Assembly: GCA_964482435.1 (NCBI GenBank) | Contig: CAYZXL010000033.1 | Coordinates: 1 to 47,965, forward strand | Reading direction: 5' to 3' | Source of the DNA: CAYZXL01 sp964482435 | Lineage (GTDB): Bacteria > Auribacterota > JABMQX01 | Length of the DNA: 47,965 bases | Shown here: in pieces, positions 37,534 through 46,142 of the stretch | How the letters are laid out: each line of letters starts with the position of its first letter | Numbering within the stretch: the stretch's first letter is position 1 | Translations under genes and position numbers: made by a program | Notes under the pieces: model-generated | Seen by the model: only the letters and a program-made list of their open reading frames with translations | What the model was told of the DNA's origin: nothing | Databases searched by the model: none

Positions 37534-39719
37534 CCTCGAGCTCCCTGATAAAACGGTCCGAACTCGGCCTCGGTTATCAGCTTGTTAATCTTGGCGTACT
37601 CCCGGCGGACGGCGTGCATTACGTGCGGCATGCCGATGGACGCCGGCTCGCTGGCCGCCAGGAAGGCGGCGTTAAGCGAGATATTGCGGATGTTTCCCCC
37701 GGGGATTTCCAGTCGAGCCAGTGCGGCGTAGTCCAGTTGCTCCAAGGGCGCCTCAGCCGGGAACACCTTCTGCCAGATTCGCCGACGGCTATCGGCGTCC
37801 GGGAATGGAAAATCCACCAGGAATCGCAGTCGGCGCAGGAAGGCCTCGTCCAGAGCGGACTTGCGGTTTGTGGCCAGGATGGCCAGGCCGCGGTAATCCT
37901 CCATGCGCTGCAACAAATAGCTCACTTCGATGTTAGCGTAGCGGTCGTGGCTGTCCTTCACCTCAGTGCGCTTGCCGAAGAGAGCGTCGGCCTCGTCGAA
38001 GAAGAGAATTGCACCGCTCTGCTCGGCAGCGTCGAATACCTTCCTGAGATTCTTCTCGGTCTCTCCGATGTACTTGCTGACCACTCCGGCCAGGTCTATG
38101 CGGTACAGGTCCAGCTTCAGGTGGTTGGCCATGATCTCCGTGGCCATGGTCTTGCCGGTACCGCTGGGGCCGGCGAATAGGGCGCTGATGCCCCCGCCGC
38201 GACTGAGACGGGCGCCGAAGCCCCACCTTTCGTACACCTGCGGCCGGTTTGCCACCTGGGCGACGATCTCCTGCAACTGACGGAAAACATCCTTGGGCAG
38301 CACAATGTCCTGCCAGGTATAGCACGAGATTATGCGCTGCCCCAGGTGGCCGAGGTCTCCACCTGCCTGCTCGCGGCAAGCCTGCCACAGGTCATCGGCA
38401 GTCAGCCCGGCACCGTCGCCCGGCGAGCGCATTGTTGCGCGGCCCTTTGCGGCGGCCACCGCCTGGGCGATGGCCTTAGGGCCAAAGTCGAACTGCTGGA
38501 GGATGGAGTCTATGTGCCCTTCCAGGGAGGGCATTACATCGTCGAGGGCCTGGCGCCATAGGGAGCGCTGAGCGCTGACGTCGGGTTTTGGCACCCGGAC
38601 GGGAAGGAGCTCGCGTCCGGTCTGCCAGCGCTCGAGGCTGCCCACAACGAGGAAGATGCCCAGGCGCTCGATGGTGTCGTCAAAGGATGCTGCCGCTGCT
38701 TTGTCGGGGTCATGTGGCTCCGGCGCGTCGAGGTAGAAGGCGAGCTGCAACAAGAGGGCCTCCCGCTCCAGCAGTCGAAGCGTCAACTGCCGCTCGGTAC
38801 CGGAGCCGGGGAGCCGCTCGGCATCGAGACGGTAGAGTTGTAAGCCCAGACGGTTGCACAGCGCCCGGGCCACGGAACGTCTGCCGCTGCCTGGCGCCCC
38901 GATCAGGTTCACGACAGGCCACGGACGCTGCCTCTCCCCGGACTCCAGGGAACGGGCCAAGGAGACCACAAGCTCGCGGTGGGACGATGCCAGCAGTGTG
39001 GGCTGCATGGGCCGCACCAGCTCGGCCACTCGCTCGTCGAGCCGGTTCACGCCGCGAAGGTAGTGGGAGATGCGCTCATCTATGCCAAGGGGGCGAGCGG
39101 CGAGCGCCGCGGGCATGGTGCCGGTTTCCAGTGTCACAAGGTGGAAGCGACGCAGCGGCGCCTCGGGCAGGAATGCCTCCCAAGCAGTCCGGGGGTCTTC
39201 GACCTCGCCAGCGAAGAGCGTGAGGGCAAGGCGGGGCGTGGCGTGTTTACGGTTGACATCGTCCTGGACATACGCGTAGAGCTGCTCGAAGCTCAGGTCC
39301 AAGTCAGTCGCCAGACACAGGAGCAGCACGTTCCGCTCGAAAGGGGTCAGTCTGAAGAGGTCAGCCAAGACCTCCATGGCCGGCGGGCTGCCTGCGTGGG
39401 TTAGAGTTCTTGTGTGTGCTGCTAAGTCATGTTCGATCTGGGCGATGGATCGGCTGACCTGTGCCGCTTCATGGTCCTCTTGGTAGAAACTCGCTTCGGC
39501 ATGGCGGTTCTCACCGGCAAGCAGCCGGTCGGCCTGACCGTCGCTGACCACCAGGCCGCGATAGCTCTGAAGCGGGTCGTGCTGCCATTGGCGGCGGAGC
39601 CATAGCACCCGGCGGTGCAGGAGCAGCCGGAGGCGCCGCATGTGGGCCTCTAGGTACGCCTCGTTGGCTGCGAGCCAGCTCTGAACAGGTGATTGCGCTT
39701 CTTTCACGCACATGGTCAT
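37530..39719 (-). CDS. AAA+ ATPase of the eCIS (Pvc15-like)
   Basis: A 729-residue ATPase of the kind found in almost every eCIS. The carboxy AAA+ domain is complete: Walker A GPSGTGKT (517-524), 'DLAGVVSKYIGETEKNLRKVF' pore/arginine region (542-562), Walker B ILFFDEAD (571-578), sensor-1 'LAILATN' (612-618) and 'AFLRRLRFLVDFPFPD'. A second, degenerate P-loop GAPGSGRRS (274-282) lies in the middle, where Lys is replaced by Arg; this amino-terminal ATPase-like part is probably structural. It may act in assembly or in cargo loading. Overlaps the DUF4255 gene and the membrane-protein gene by four bases each. Confidence 0.9.
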   Translation of the reverse strand: MTMCVKEAQSPVQSWLAANEAYLEAHMRRLRLLLHRRVLWLRRQWQHDPLQSYRGLVVSDGQADRLLAGENRHAEASFYQEDHEAAQVSRSIAQIEHDLAAHTRTLTHAGSPPAMEVLADLFRLTPFERNVLLLCLATDLDLSFEQLYAYVQDDVNRKHATPRLALTLFAGEVEDPRTAWEAFLPEAPLRRFHLVTLETGTMPAALAARPLGIDERISHYLRGVNRLDERVAELVRPMQPTLLASSHRELVVSLARSLESGERQRPWPVVNLIGAPGSGRRSVARALCNRLGLQLYRLDAERLPGSGTERQLTLRLLEREALLLQLAFYLDAPEPHDPDKAAAASFDDTIERLGIFLVVGSLERWQTGRELLPVRVPKPDVSAQRSLWRQALDDVMPSLEGHIDSILQQFDFGPKAIAQAVAAAKGRATMRSPGDGAGLTADDLWQACREQAGGDLGHLGQRIISCYTWQDIVLPKDVFRQLQEIVAQVANRPQVYERWGFGARLSRGGGISALFAGPSGTGKTMATEIMANHLKLDLYRIDLAGVVSKYIGETEKNLRKVFDAAEQSGAILFFDEADALFGKRTEVKDSHDRYANIEVSYLLQRMEDYRGLAILATNRKSALDEAFLRRLRFLVDFPFPDADSRRRIWQKVFPAEAPLEQLDYAALARLEIPGGNIRNISLNAAFLAASEPASIGMPHVMHAVRREYAKINKLITEAEFGPFYQGARG

Positions 39720-40933
39720 GGAATGTTTAACACTATGGAATTTATACTTTCAGCACCGTTCACGCGGACGCGGACAGGGTAGTCACCGCTGGCGAAGCGG
39801 GCGATGCTGATCCTGATCTCTGTATAGGTCTTAAAGGTGTAGTCGTCCGAGCGGACGACCCGGTCCCCCATCAGCGTCAGGCAATCCAGGCCCTCCCGGT
39901 ACAGCCGGGTGCCCATGATAATCAGCGTCCCTGGCACAGTGGCGGTATCGTGCTGCGTGATCTGGGGCACCAGCATGAACACGGCGGTGTTAGAGTGAAA
40001 GCCCGCATGCGGTTCGGGGGGTTCACCCATCATCATATCCAAAATGACCTTCACTGGTTGCGGGCCCGGCTGCAACATGGCGTCGTCGGGGATGGTTACC
40101 TCAATGCGGTCGTCGCTGAGGCTGTGGTTGGGGACCGTTACACTCAAGGAGCCCAGGGTCACCCGTGTGGCCCCGCTGGCGAAATTGCGTCCGAGGATGA
40201 CCAGAGTGTCCCCTATCCGGGCGTAAGGGAAGGGCCTTTCTTCTCTGGATAAATCGCCCTGTCGAATGACTCGAAGCTCGCTGATCTGCGGGCTGCGGAA
40301 CGGCCCAACGTACACCCTCGGGCCGCTGGGCGGCGGCTCTGCCACGAGCCGCGGGTAGCGCCGGGGTCGCTGGCTTTCTATCTGCACGACACAAACATGG
40401 TAGGCGACGGAACGGCGAAAATTGGCTTTCGGAAGGGCGGTCCAGAGCTTGGAGAGGTCCTCCAGGGTGACCGGTTGTTGAGTGATCTTGACCTGCTCGA
40501 ACTCGCCCAACAGGCGGGCGTCGAGGATCGGGTCGCCGACGGTACCGACGGCGGGTCTGCTGATCTGCAGCTCGTCAGCGACCACAGGAAAATCGTGCAG
40601 CACTCGCATGGCGTCGCCTAAGATCTCCTGTGCCCGCAGGTCGGAGTCGGACTCCGTCTCAGAGCCTCCATAAGCGGTCAGGAGGTAATAGAGATCCAGG
40701 GAGAGGGGAGGATGACCGAAAGCGCCTGGATGAGTGCGGCCCGGGATGTCCTGGTTTTTGAGGTAGCCGTTCTCACTGACTTGATAAACATAGAGGTTCA
40801 GCCGCACGTCTGTCATGCCGGTGATGCTTGCATCCGGCGGGGCAATGGTCACATCCACCGGGTTGTCCATCCGGTCTCGAAGAAGGGTCCGCAGGCTGCG
40901 GCTCATGGCTGAAATGGCTCTGTAATCGCTCAT
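39716..40933 (-). CDS. DUF4255 cap/tube terminator protein (Pvc16-like) with TIG domain
   Basis: A 405-residue protein. Residues 1-200 are DUF4255: 'YRAISAMSRSLRTLLRDRM', 'DVRLNLYVYQVSENGYLKNQD', 'PPLSLDLYYLLTAYGG', 'LQISRPAVGTVGDPILDARLL', then 'DLSKLWTALPKANFRRSVAYHVCVVQIES', the usual DUF4255 order. Pvc16 of this family caps the distal end of the tube and sheath. The carboxy half (~220-405) adds IPT/TIG-like Ig folds ('GDTLVILGRNFASGATRVTLG', 'TVPGTLIIMGTRLYREG'), which is an extension over the short Pvc16. GAGGT is seven bases before the ATG. Confidence 0.85.
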   Translation of the reverse strand: MSDYRAISAMSRSLRTLLRDRMDNPVDVTIAPPDASITGMTDVRLNLYVYQVSENGYLKNQDIPGRTHPGAFGHPPLSLDLYYLLTAYGGSETESDSDLRAQEILGDAMRVLHDFPVVADELQISRPAVGTVGDPILDARLLGEFEQVKITQQPVTLEDLSKLWTALPKANFRRSVAYHVCVVQIESQRPRRYPRLVAEPPPSGPRVYVGPFRSPQISELRVIRQGDLSREERPFPYARIGDTLVILGRNFASGATRVTLGSLSVTVPNHSLSDDRIEVTIPDDAMLQPGPQPVKVILDMMMGEPPEPHAGFHSNTAVFMLVPQITQHDTATVPGTLIIMGTRLYREGLDCLTLMGDRVVRSDDYTFKTYTEIRISIARFASGDYPVRVRVNGAESINSIVLNIP

Positions 40934-40942
40934 CGCTCTACC

Positions 40943-41944
40943 TCAAATCGGTTCCCGGTCTATGTAGTTGCGTAACAGCACGTAGTCGTCAAAGCCCTGG
41001 CACGCGGGCGGTGAGGGCGGTACAGGTTGGGGCGGAGGCGTAGCCTGCACCTCGATTGTCCTGATGCGCACTTGAATCGAGCGGGGTTCTGATGGACTGA
41101 CAGAAGCTCGGGGCAATACTGGGGCCGAAGGCTCGGCAGCCGGTTCGATCACCGGCCAGGCTTTCGTGGCCTCGCGAGGTGTCGGAGGCCGGACCTGTGC
41201 GGGCGTTTCCGCCTCAAGGGCTTCTGGCATTCTTCGCGTCGGCCTTGGGCGAACTGCCGGAGGCGCCTCGAGGGGGCGTCTTTCCGGTCTGCCGGGGAGA
41301 CCGCCAGTTGCCTGCGGACGGCCCGCAGGCTCAGAGCGCGGTCGCGGGCCCGGCGCACGACTTATCCCCGGTTTCAGGGCTTCGCCTGATACATGGCTTG
41401 CTGGCTCCGTTCGGGCAATACGCCTCGACGGCCTTGGCGGCGGCATGCTGAGATGGACAGGCGATGACTGCGGCGCGCCTGAAGCTGGGACCACCTCGTT
41501 CCGCCGTGAGGCATTGTGGGGTACGTGGGTTGAAGGTTTAGTTGGAGGGGTTGTCTCCGAAGCTTTTGCCGGCGGTCGGGCGCGACGAGGGAGCGAACGC
41601 CGCGGCTGGGCTTCTATAGGAGAAGCCTCCTCGGACCTCGTACCGCCCGGGAGCGGTGAGGAGGGTGCTCGGGCTTGCGGCTGCGAAGGTGGAGTCTCCG
41701 TTGACGGCGGTGTGGGCGCAGACGCCTCCGATGGGGCCGCTGGTCGAGGCGAGGCCGGTGCGATTGTCGCCGGTGTCGGGGTCTCGAGCGCGGGTTCATC
41801 CAACGGGGACACTTCCGGTTCTGGCTTTGCTGGCTCCTCCTCGCTTGCGCCTGGTGTGATGCCCGGTACGAGAGGCGGCCGCAAGGCAACATCCTCCGCA
41901 AGACCGGCGGCTCGCTGCACAATGTTGATAAGATAGCTATTCAC
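40943..41944 (-). CDS. Proline/alanine-rich disordered linker protein
   Basis: A 333-residue protein. It begins with an ordered stretch MNSYLINIVQRAAGL (start codon GTG) and ends with a second, 'FDDYVLLRNYIDREPI'. Between them lie about 280 residues dominated by Pro, Ala, Arg, Ser, Glu and Thr with no fold signature. It sits at the place between the baseplate-chaperone-like gene and DUF4255 and is joined to the former by a GTGA overlap. Two ordered ends held apart by a flexible stretch could span a distance in the particle, perhaps tail-length control, since no other tape-measure gene is visible. This is a guess. Confidence 0.65.
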   Translation of the reverse strand: MNSYLINIVQRAAGLAEDVALRPPLVPGITPGASEEEPAKPEPEVSPLDEPALETPTPATIAPASPRPAAPSEASAPTPPSTETPPSQPQARAPSSPLPGGTRSEEASPIEAQPRRSLPRRARPPAKASETTPPTKPSTHVPHNASRRNEVVPASGAPQSSPVHLSMPPPRPSRRIARTEPASHVSGEALKPGISRAPGPRPRSEPAGRPQATGGLPGRPERRPLEAPPAVRPRPTRRMPEALEAETPAQVRPPTPREATKAWPVIEPAAEPSAPVLPRASVSPSEPRSIQVRIRTIEVQATPPPQPVPPSPPACQGFDDYVLLRNYIDREPI

Positions 41945-42816
41945 TGGCGCTGGTTCTCCGCAAGAGTCTCTTGTAGAAGGGCAAGGTAGCGCTGTCTTTT
42001 CCTGGCGGTCATGCCCATGATTTCCGCCTCACTCCAGTGATAGTAAAAGGCCAGCAGGTGCACCTCCCGGTAGAGACAGCCCATCCGACTCGATAGCTCC
42101 TGGAAGAAGTAAGCGGCCGTGTCGAAGAGGGCGGAGAAGGCGTGGCCGCAGACCGGGCAGGTGAGGCTCAGCGTCAACTCGGCCTGGGGGTCGAGCTCAG
42201 CCATGACGGGTGGGAGCTGCTCGGCCAGGGCGGGCGGCCAACTCTCGATGGGTCGTTCGCTGTCCCCTTCCGCGATCACCCGCTCCACGCACCGGCGGAG
42301 CAGCAGGTCGGCCGCTGCCGGAGCGTCGGTGCGGGCCAGAGCCGCTGCTGCCTCCTGGTCGGCCCCCGAAGGGAGACGGAACCGGACCCGATAGCTGGTG
42401 CCATTATCTTTCAGTTCCGTCTCGTACCGTTCCCGGGGATGAGGGTAAGGTGGGAGCAGCAGGTCACCGACCTTTAGCTCCAGGTCCATCTTCTCGCCGC
42501 AGTCGGGATGCGGGCAGCTCAGCACGCACAGCAATCGCTCGCCCAGAGTCAGGCGGCGCAGGTGCAAGAGCAAGGCCTCGCGATCGCCCACGGTTAGTGA
42601 TCGTACGGACTCCGTCGTGGGTGGGCTCAACGGTCCCAGGTTCGTCAAGCAGCGGGCCAGGAGCATGGTTGTGCGATACGCGGGCGAAAGCCCTTCCCCT
42701 GACTCCAGCAAGGATGCCTCGTCAGCCCCGGTGAGCGGGCGCAGAGTCGTCTCTCGATGGCACGTACCCTCCACCCAGAGACCTCCCGGCAGCGTGATGG
42801 TAACTGTCTCGCTCAT
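41941..42816 (-). CDS. Cys4 zinc-ribbon-like T4-type baseplate protein
   Basis: A 291-residue protein with an amino-terminal 'ITLPGGLWVEGTCHRETTLRPLTG' segment, then helices, a CPHPDC motif (Cys101, Cys106), a beta-rich middle and a CPVC motif (Cys220, Cys223). The pairs could bind one zinc. The carboxy end 'YHWSEAEIMGMTARKRQRYLALLQ' is the helical motif of T4-like baseplate-hub assembly proteins (gp26/DUF-type in eCIS). It probably helps build the baseplate or tail. The gene can begin at GTG 42822, overlapping the tube gene stop (GTGA), or at ATG 42816; ATG is used here. Confidence 0.7.
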   Translation of the reverse strand: MSETVTITLPGGLWVEGTCHRETTLRPLTGADEASLLESGEGLSPAYRTTMLLARCLTNLGPLSPPTTESVRSLTVGDREALLLHLRRLTLGERLLCVLSCPHPDCGEKMDLELKVGDLLLPPYPHPRERYETELKDNGTSYRVRFRLPSGADQEAAAALARTDAPAAADLLLRRCVERVIAEGDSERPIESWPPALAEQLPPVMAELDPQAELTLSLTCPVCGHAFSALFDTAAYFFQELSSRMGCLYREVHLLAFYYHWSEAEIMGMTARKRQRYLALLQETLAENQRQ

Positions 42817-42818
42817 GC

Positions 42819-43343
42819 TCACTCGGGTTCAGTATAAGTGGGCTCTTCTGGCTCGGTGACTTCGTAGTCGCGTTCCCAGCCTTCGTTCTCCAATTTCATA
42901 GTCTGGATGGCGACCGCGTTGGCGTTGGCGTCCAGCTCGGGGAGGGCCTGGTATTCTGACACCCAGCAGCGATAGACCTTGTAGGACAGCACCTTCTGGC
43001 CAGCTTCGTTGAAGACGTCAACGATGATGTCCTTGCGGAAATCCTTGAGCGAGACTTCCGCACCGGGGCCGGCACCGAAGTTCCATACCTTGTTGGCCCA
43101 CTTTTCGAACTCGGTGTCGTGCGTCACACCTCTCTCCAGGGTGATCGCTTCATACTTCGTCCGGCCCGGGGACTTGCGACTCGTGCTGGGGTCTCCACCT
43201 TCCCGGTGCTCGACCAACTCGGTGGTGCGTTTCAGAGCGCTTATCTTGCTCACGCCCGCCACGTAGCGCCCGTCCCACTTGACCCTGAACTTGAAGTTCT
43301 TGTAGGGATCGAAACGCGTGGGGTTCACACTGAATTGTGCCAT
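42819..43343 (-). CDS. Inner tail tube protein (gp19/Hcp-like)
   Basis: A 174-residue tube protein with family motifs 'DPYKNFKFRVKWDGRYVAGVSKISALKRTTELVEHREGGD', 'KYEAITLERGVTHDTEFEKWANKVWNFG' and 'VLSYKVYRCWVSEYQALPELDANANAVAIQTMKLENEGWERD'. These are the strands that stack into the hexameric tube of eCIS and T4-like tails. One tube gene only is present, unlike PVC, which has several. A perfect AAGGAGGT lies six bases before the ATG, the strongest ribosome site seen in the locus, consistent with the high copy need of the tube. Confidence 0.95.
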   Translation of the reverse strand: MAQFSVNPTRFDPYKNFKFRVKWDGRYVAGVSKISALKRTTELVEHREGGDPSTSRKSPGRTKYEAITLERGVTHDTEFEKWANKVWNFGAGPGAEVSLKDFRKDIIVDVFNEAGQKVLSYKVYRCWVSEYQALPELDANANAVAIQTMKLENEGWERDYEVTEPEEPTYTEPE

Positions 43344-43355
43344 CAGCGGACCTCC

Positions 43356-45263
43356 TTATGTTTGAACTTGTCCGGCAATTTGACTTATCTTGATGATTAC
43401 GAACTCCGCCGGCTTGAGAGGGGCGAAACCTACCAGGATGTTGACGATGCCGCGGTCAATGTCGCTCTGAGTGGTACTCTCGCTATCGCACTTGACGAAG
43501 TAGGCATCCCGCGGCGTTTTGCCCTGGAAGGCCCCCTGGCGGAAGAGGTTGTGCATGAAGGCGCCCACGTTCAGGCGGATTTGCGACCACAGTGGCTCGT
43601 CGTTCGGCTCGAAGACGACCCACTTTGTCCCGCGGTACAGGCTTTCCTCGATGAACAGGGCCAGGCGACGGACGGGGATATATTTCCATTGAGAAGCCTG
43701 CTGATCGGCCCCTTCCAGCGTGCGAGCGCCCCAGCAGACATTTCCGTAGACTAGGAAGTTGCGCAGGCAGTTGATGCCCAGGGGATTCAGAGTGCCGTTC
43801 TCTGGGTCAGTGAGCTTGTAATCTAACTCCTGCACACCCCGCAGTACGGCTTCGGTGCCGGCGGGCGCCTTCCATACTCCGCGAGCGCCGTCAATACGAG
43901 CAAACAGGCCCGCAATGGTGCCGCTTGCACCCGCGGAACGCAAGCGGTAATCATTCAAGGGGTCAGCAACCTTCACACGGGGGAAATAGAGCGCAGCGTT
44001 TTTGTGGCGCAGGGTGGCGTTCTCATCCAACCAGTCCTTGACCTCCTGTACCTCGTTGATTTCCCCAGGGATGTCCACAATCATAAAGGCGCGGCGGTCC
44101 TCGCAATAGTCGAGCGCCTCGGAGATGACCGCACCAGCCTCTGTATCCGGCAAGGCTGCTGTGCGCGGGATGCAGAGGATGTTGAAGATGTCAACGTCTT
44201 CCAGGGCGTAGAGCCCCGTCTTGCTGTCCCGAATGCCGCGAAGCTCATCGGCTCCCGGTAGTGTCCCGTCCGTCCCGGCCACCGCGCCGGTCTGAGCGCC
44301 AGCAGAGGCTCCCACGCCCAGCAAGTACTGTTGCACATTTTCCGCCGCCTTGCCGCCTCCCAGCCCAATACTGGCTGCCAGTGTGCCACCAACGGCATCG
44401 GCGAAGGTGATAACCGTATCGGGATCCTCCGTGCCAGCACGTGCCCGCAGGCGGCCGCCAATCAGCTCGACGGTGGCCCGCTCCAACCCTGGGATGTTGC
44501 GCAACTTAGATTGAAGGGTGCTCCGCAGCCCGACCAGCGTCGAGACTGCACTACCCAAGCTGAAGCTTCCGGGCGTGCCGTTTGCGGTCACGGTCACCAC
44601 ATCAGCCGTGACGAGAGTAGCCAGGTTCAGGCCGCTGATGTCTAGCCCCCCAACTGTTCCAGTTTGAGCTGGGCGGTTGGCACCTGGTACGGCCGGGATG
44701 CTGAGACGCACAAGCTTGGAGCCATCATTGACAACATCAACGGCATAGGCAGAGGACGTTGAGTCCATGCTAAGGTTACGGAAGGTCTCAACGTTGCCGG
44801 GCTGCGGCTCTCCATCAACCATCACGTACTCTGTAACGATCAGGTTGAACAGGTTAGCCGGATCGGTAGTATTGTAATCTACGTCCAGCCGGATGTTGTT
44901 GCCCCAGGTGCCTGGGTTGGCTGCCTCAACGATCAGGACATCGGCGCCGCCGGGGCCGGGGGCGTCCTTTAGGGTGACCAGCGGCGTTGCAGGGTGGTCC
45001 GCGGCCGTCCGGACAACCCAGGCTTCAGTGCCGCCGTTTAAAAAGAAGTGCTGGACGGCATAGCTGACCTCGCTTTCCGCGTCCAGCCCGCCGAACTCCC
45101 GCTCGAAGTCGCCAAAGTTGAAGATTTGCACCGCCTTGTCCATAGGCCCCCGTTTCAGGTAGCCGACGAACGCGGTGACCGAAGTGCTGACGCCCATGAT
45201 GGTCCGCACCTGACTTGGCAGCTCCTCAATGTAGACGCCCGGATAAGTGGGTGTGATCGGCAT
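43356..45263 (-). CDS. Contractile tail sheath protein
   Basis: A 635-residue sheath protein. The start 'MPITPTYPGVYIEELPSQVRTI' with the 'TPGVYIEE' motif and 'VGYLKRGP' is diagnostic. The carboxy domain contains 'PAGTEAVLRGVQELDYKLTDPENGTLNPLGINCLRNF' and 'YIPVRRLALFIEESLYRGTKWVVFEPNDEPLWSQIRLNVGAFMHNLFRQGAFQG', the conserved sheath core that contracts on firing. The middle has an extra beta-rich insertion (~170-330). It is the single sheath gene and the first eCIS gene, led by a long untranslated region. AAGGAG lies eight bases before the ATG at 45263; an upstream TTG is rejected for that reason. Confidence 0.95.
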   Translation of the reverse strand: MPITPTYPGVYIEELPSQVRTIMGVSTSVTAFVGYLKRGPMDKAVQIFNFGDFEREFGGLDAESEVSYAVQHFFLNGGTEAWVVRTAADHPATPLVTLKDAPGPGGADVLIVEAANPGTWGNNIRLDVDYNTTDPANLFNLIVTEYVMVDGEPQPGNVETFRNLSMDSTSSAYAVDVVNDGSKLVRLSIPAVPGANRPAQTGTVGGLDISGLNLATLVTADVVTVTANGTPGSFSLGSAVSTLVGLRSTLQSKLRNIPGLERATVELIGGRLRARAGTEDPDTVITFADAVGGTLAASIGLGGGKAAENVQQYLLGVGASAGAQTGAVAGTDGTLPGADELRGIRDSKTGLYALEDVDIFNILCIPRTAALPDTEAGAVISEALDYCEDRRAFMIVDIPGEINEVQEVKDWLDENATLRHKNAALYFPRVKVADPLNDYRLRSAGASGTIAGLFARIDGARGVWKAPAGTEAVLRGVQELDYKLTDPENGTLNPLGINCLRNFLVYGNVCWGARTLEGADQQASQWKYIPVRRLALFIEESLYRGTKWVVFEPNDEPLWSQIRLNVGAFMHNLFRQGAFQGKTPRDAYFVKCDSESTTQSDIDRGIVNILVGFAPLKPAEFVIIKISQIAGQVQT

Positions 45264-46142
45264 TGTCAACTCTCCTTTCTTACGCCCGCCTTTGCTCTAA
45301 AAGACTAAAGTTCTCACTTCCACGGCTAACTGAAAACAGAGCGTGGGTCGGGGCTGTTATCGGCCTCCGCTCCATCAAAGCCGGGAGCAATGCACTCTGT
45401 CGGGATTTTTCGTCTCTAAGCCCCAGGAACTCCCCTCTCACGAACTTTCAGTCGCCGCCCCTCCGGCGAGACGATTTCCTGAGCCCTGATTGTACTCTCA
45501 CGAAGGACGTTCGTCCCTCACGACACAAATGCCCAGCAATGGAGTCGCGTAACAGCGAAAAACTATTGCAACCGTCCTCACGGTCGCAGTGAGAGGATGG
45601 TGACTTTTGCGTGGGGAGGTGGTCTGGATAGAGCTTCCGGTTAGTCAGGAACCTTGAACCGGAAGGGCCGGAAAAACTGGAGTGGCAGGAATTCCTCGGA
45701 TCGAAGATTCCGCTTGCTTGAGATGGCCCCCTCATGGAACCGCCCAGACCGAATAAGGCCGCAAGGCAATGTGTAATTTGAAAAACACAGGTATAGTACG
45801 AATACCCCAACGTCTGAGCCTGCATACTGCGCCGGGGGCCGTCGGCTGTCAAGAACTTTCTTGGATTTTTTCTAATGCCTCATCTATGAAAGCGGGCGTC
45901 AAGGGAATTTTTTCGCTTTTTCAGGTCATGATTTTGCTGTGCCCCACGTCTGAGCGGTGTCTGCTTGGGGGTGTTGGTTGTATCTGTTCCAGTTCCCTCC
46001 ACTCATCTATTCAGGGTCTTTCGCCCCAGGTCATGGTTCTGGTGGCGGCGCCTCACACAGTCTTAAAACCTCGAGGGTAGAGGGGTTACCGAGGTCGCCG
46101 CCAAAATATGGGGAGTTCTGGAAGCCTTCTGTTGTTATCTCC
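45264..46142. other. Leader region upstream of the eCIS, up to the IS110 stop
   Basis: No gene is supported. It holds a possible minus-strand promoter (45824-45852), a hairpin (45568-45587, stem with one mismatch and CCTC loop) within the would-be leader, and an unknown end of the IS110 element. Its length (~550 bases from promoter to sheath ATG) would allow leader-based control of the operon. Confidence 0.45.
45824..45852 (-). promoter_or_regulatory. Possible promoter of the eCIS operon
   Basis: On the minus strand a perfect -35 TTGACA (45852-45847) is followed after 17 bases by CAGTAT (45829-45824), a weak -10 that keeps A at position 2 and T at position 6. A-rich bases just upstream could act as an UP element. 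It points to the sheath gene. No better candidate was found closer to the gene. Confidence 0.35.

Noticed and set aside
13757..45263. Prophage
   Set aside because: No capsid, portal, terminase, integrase or lysis genes; presence of DUF4255, eCIS ATPase and DUF4157 cargo marks an eCIS.
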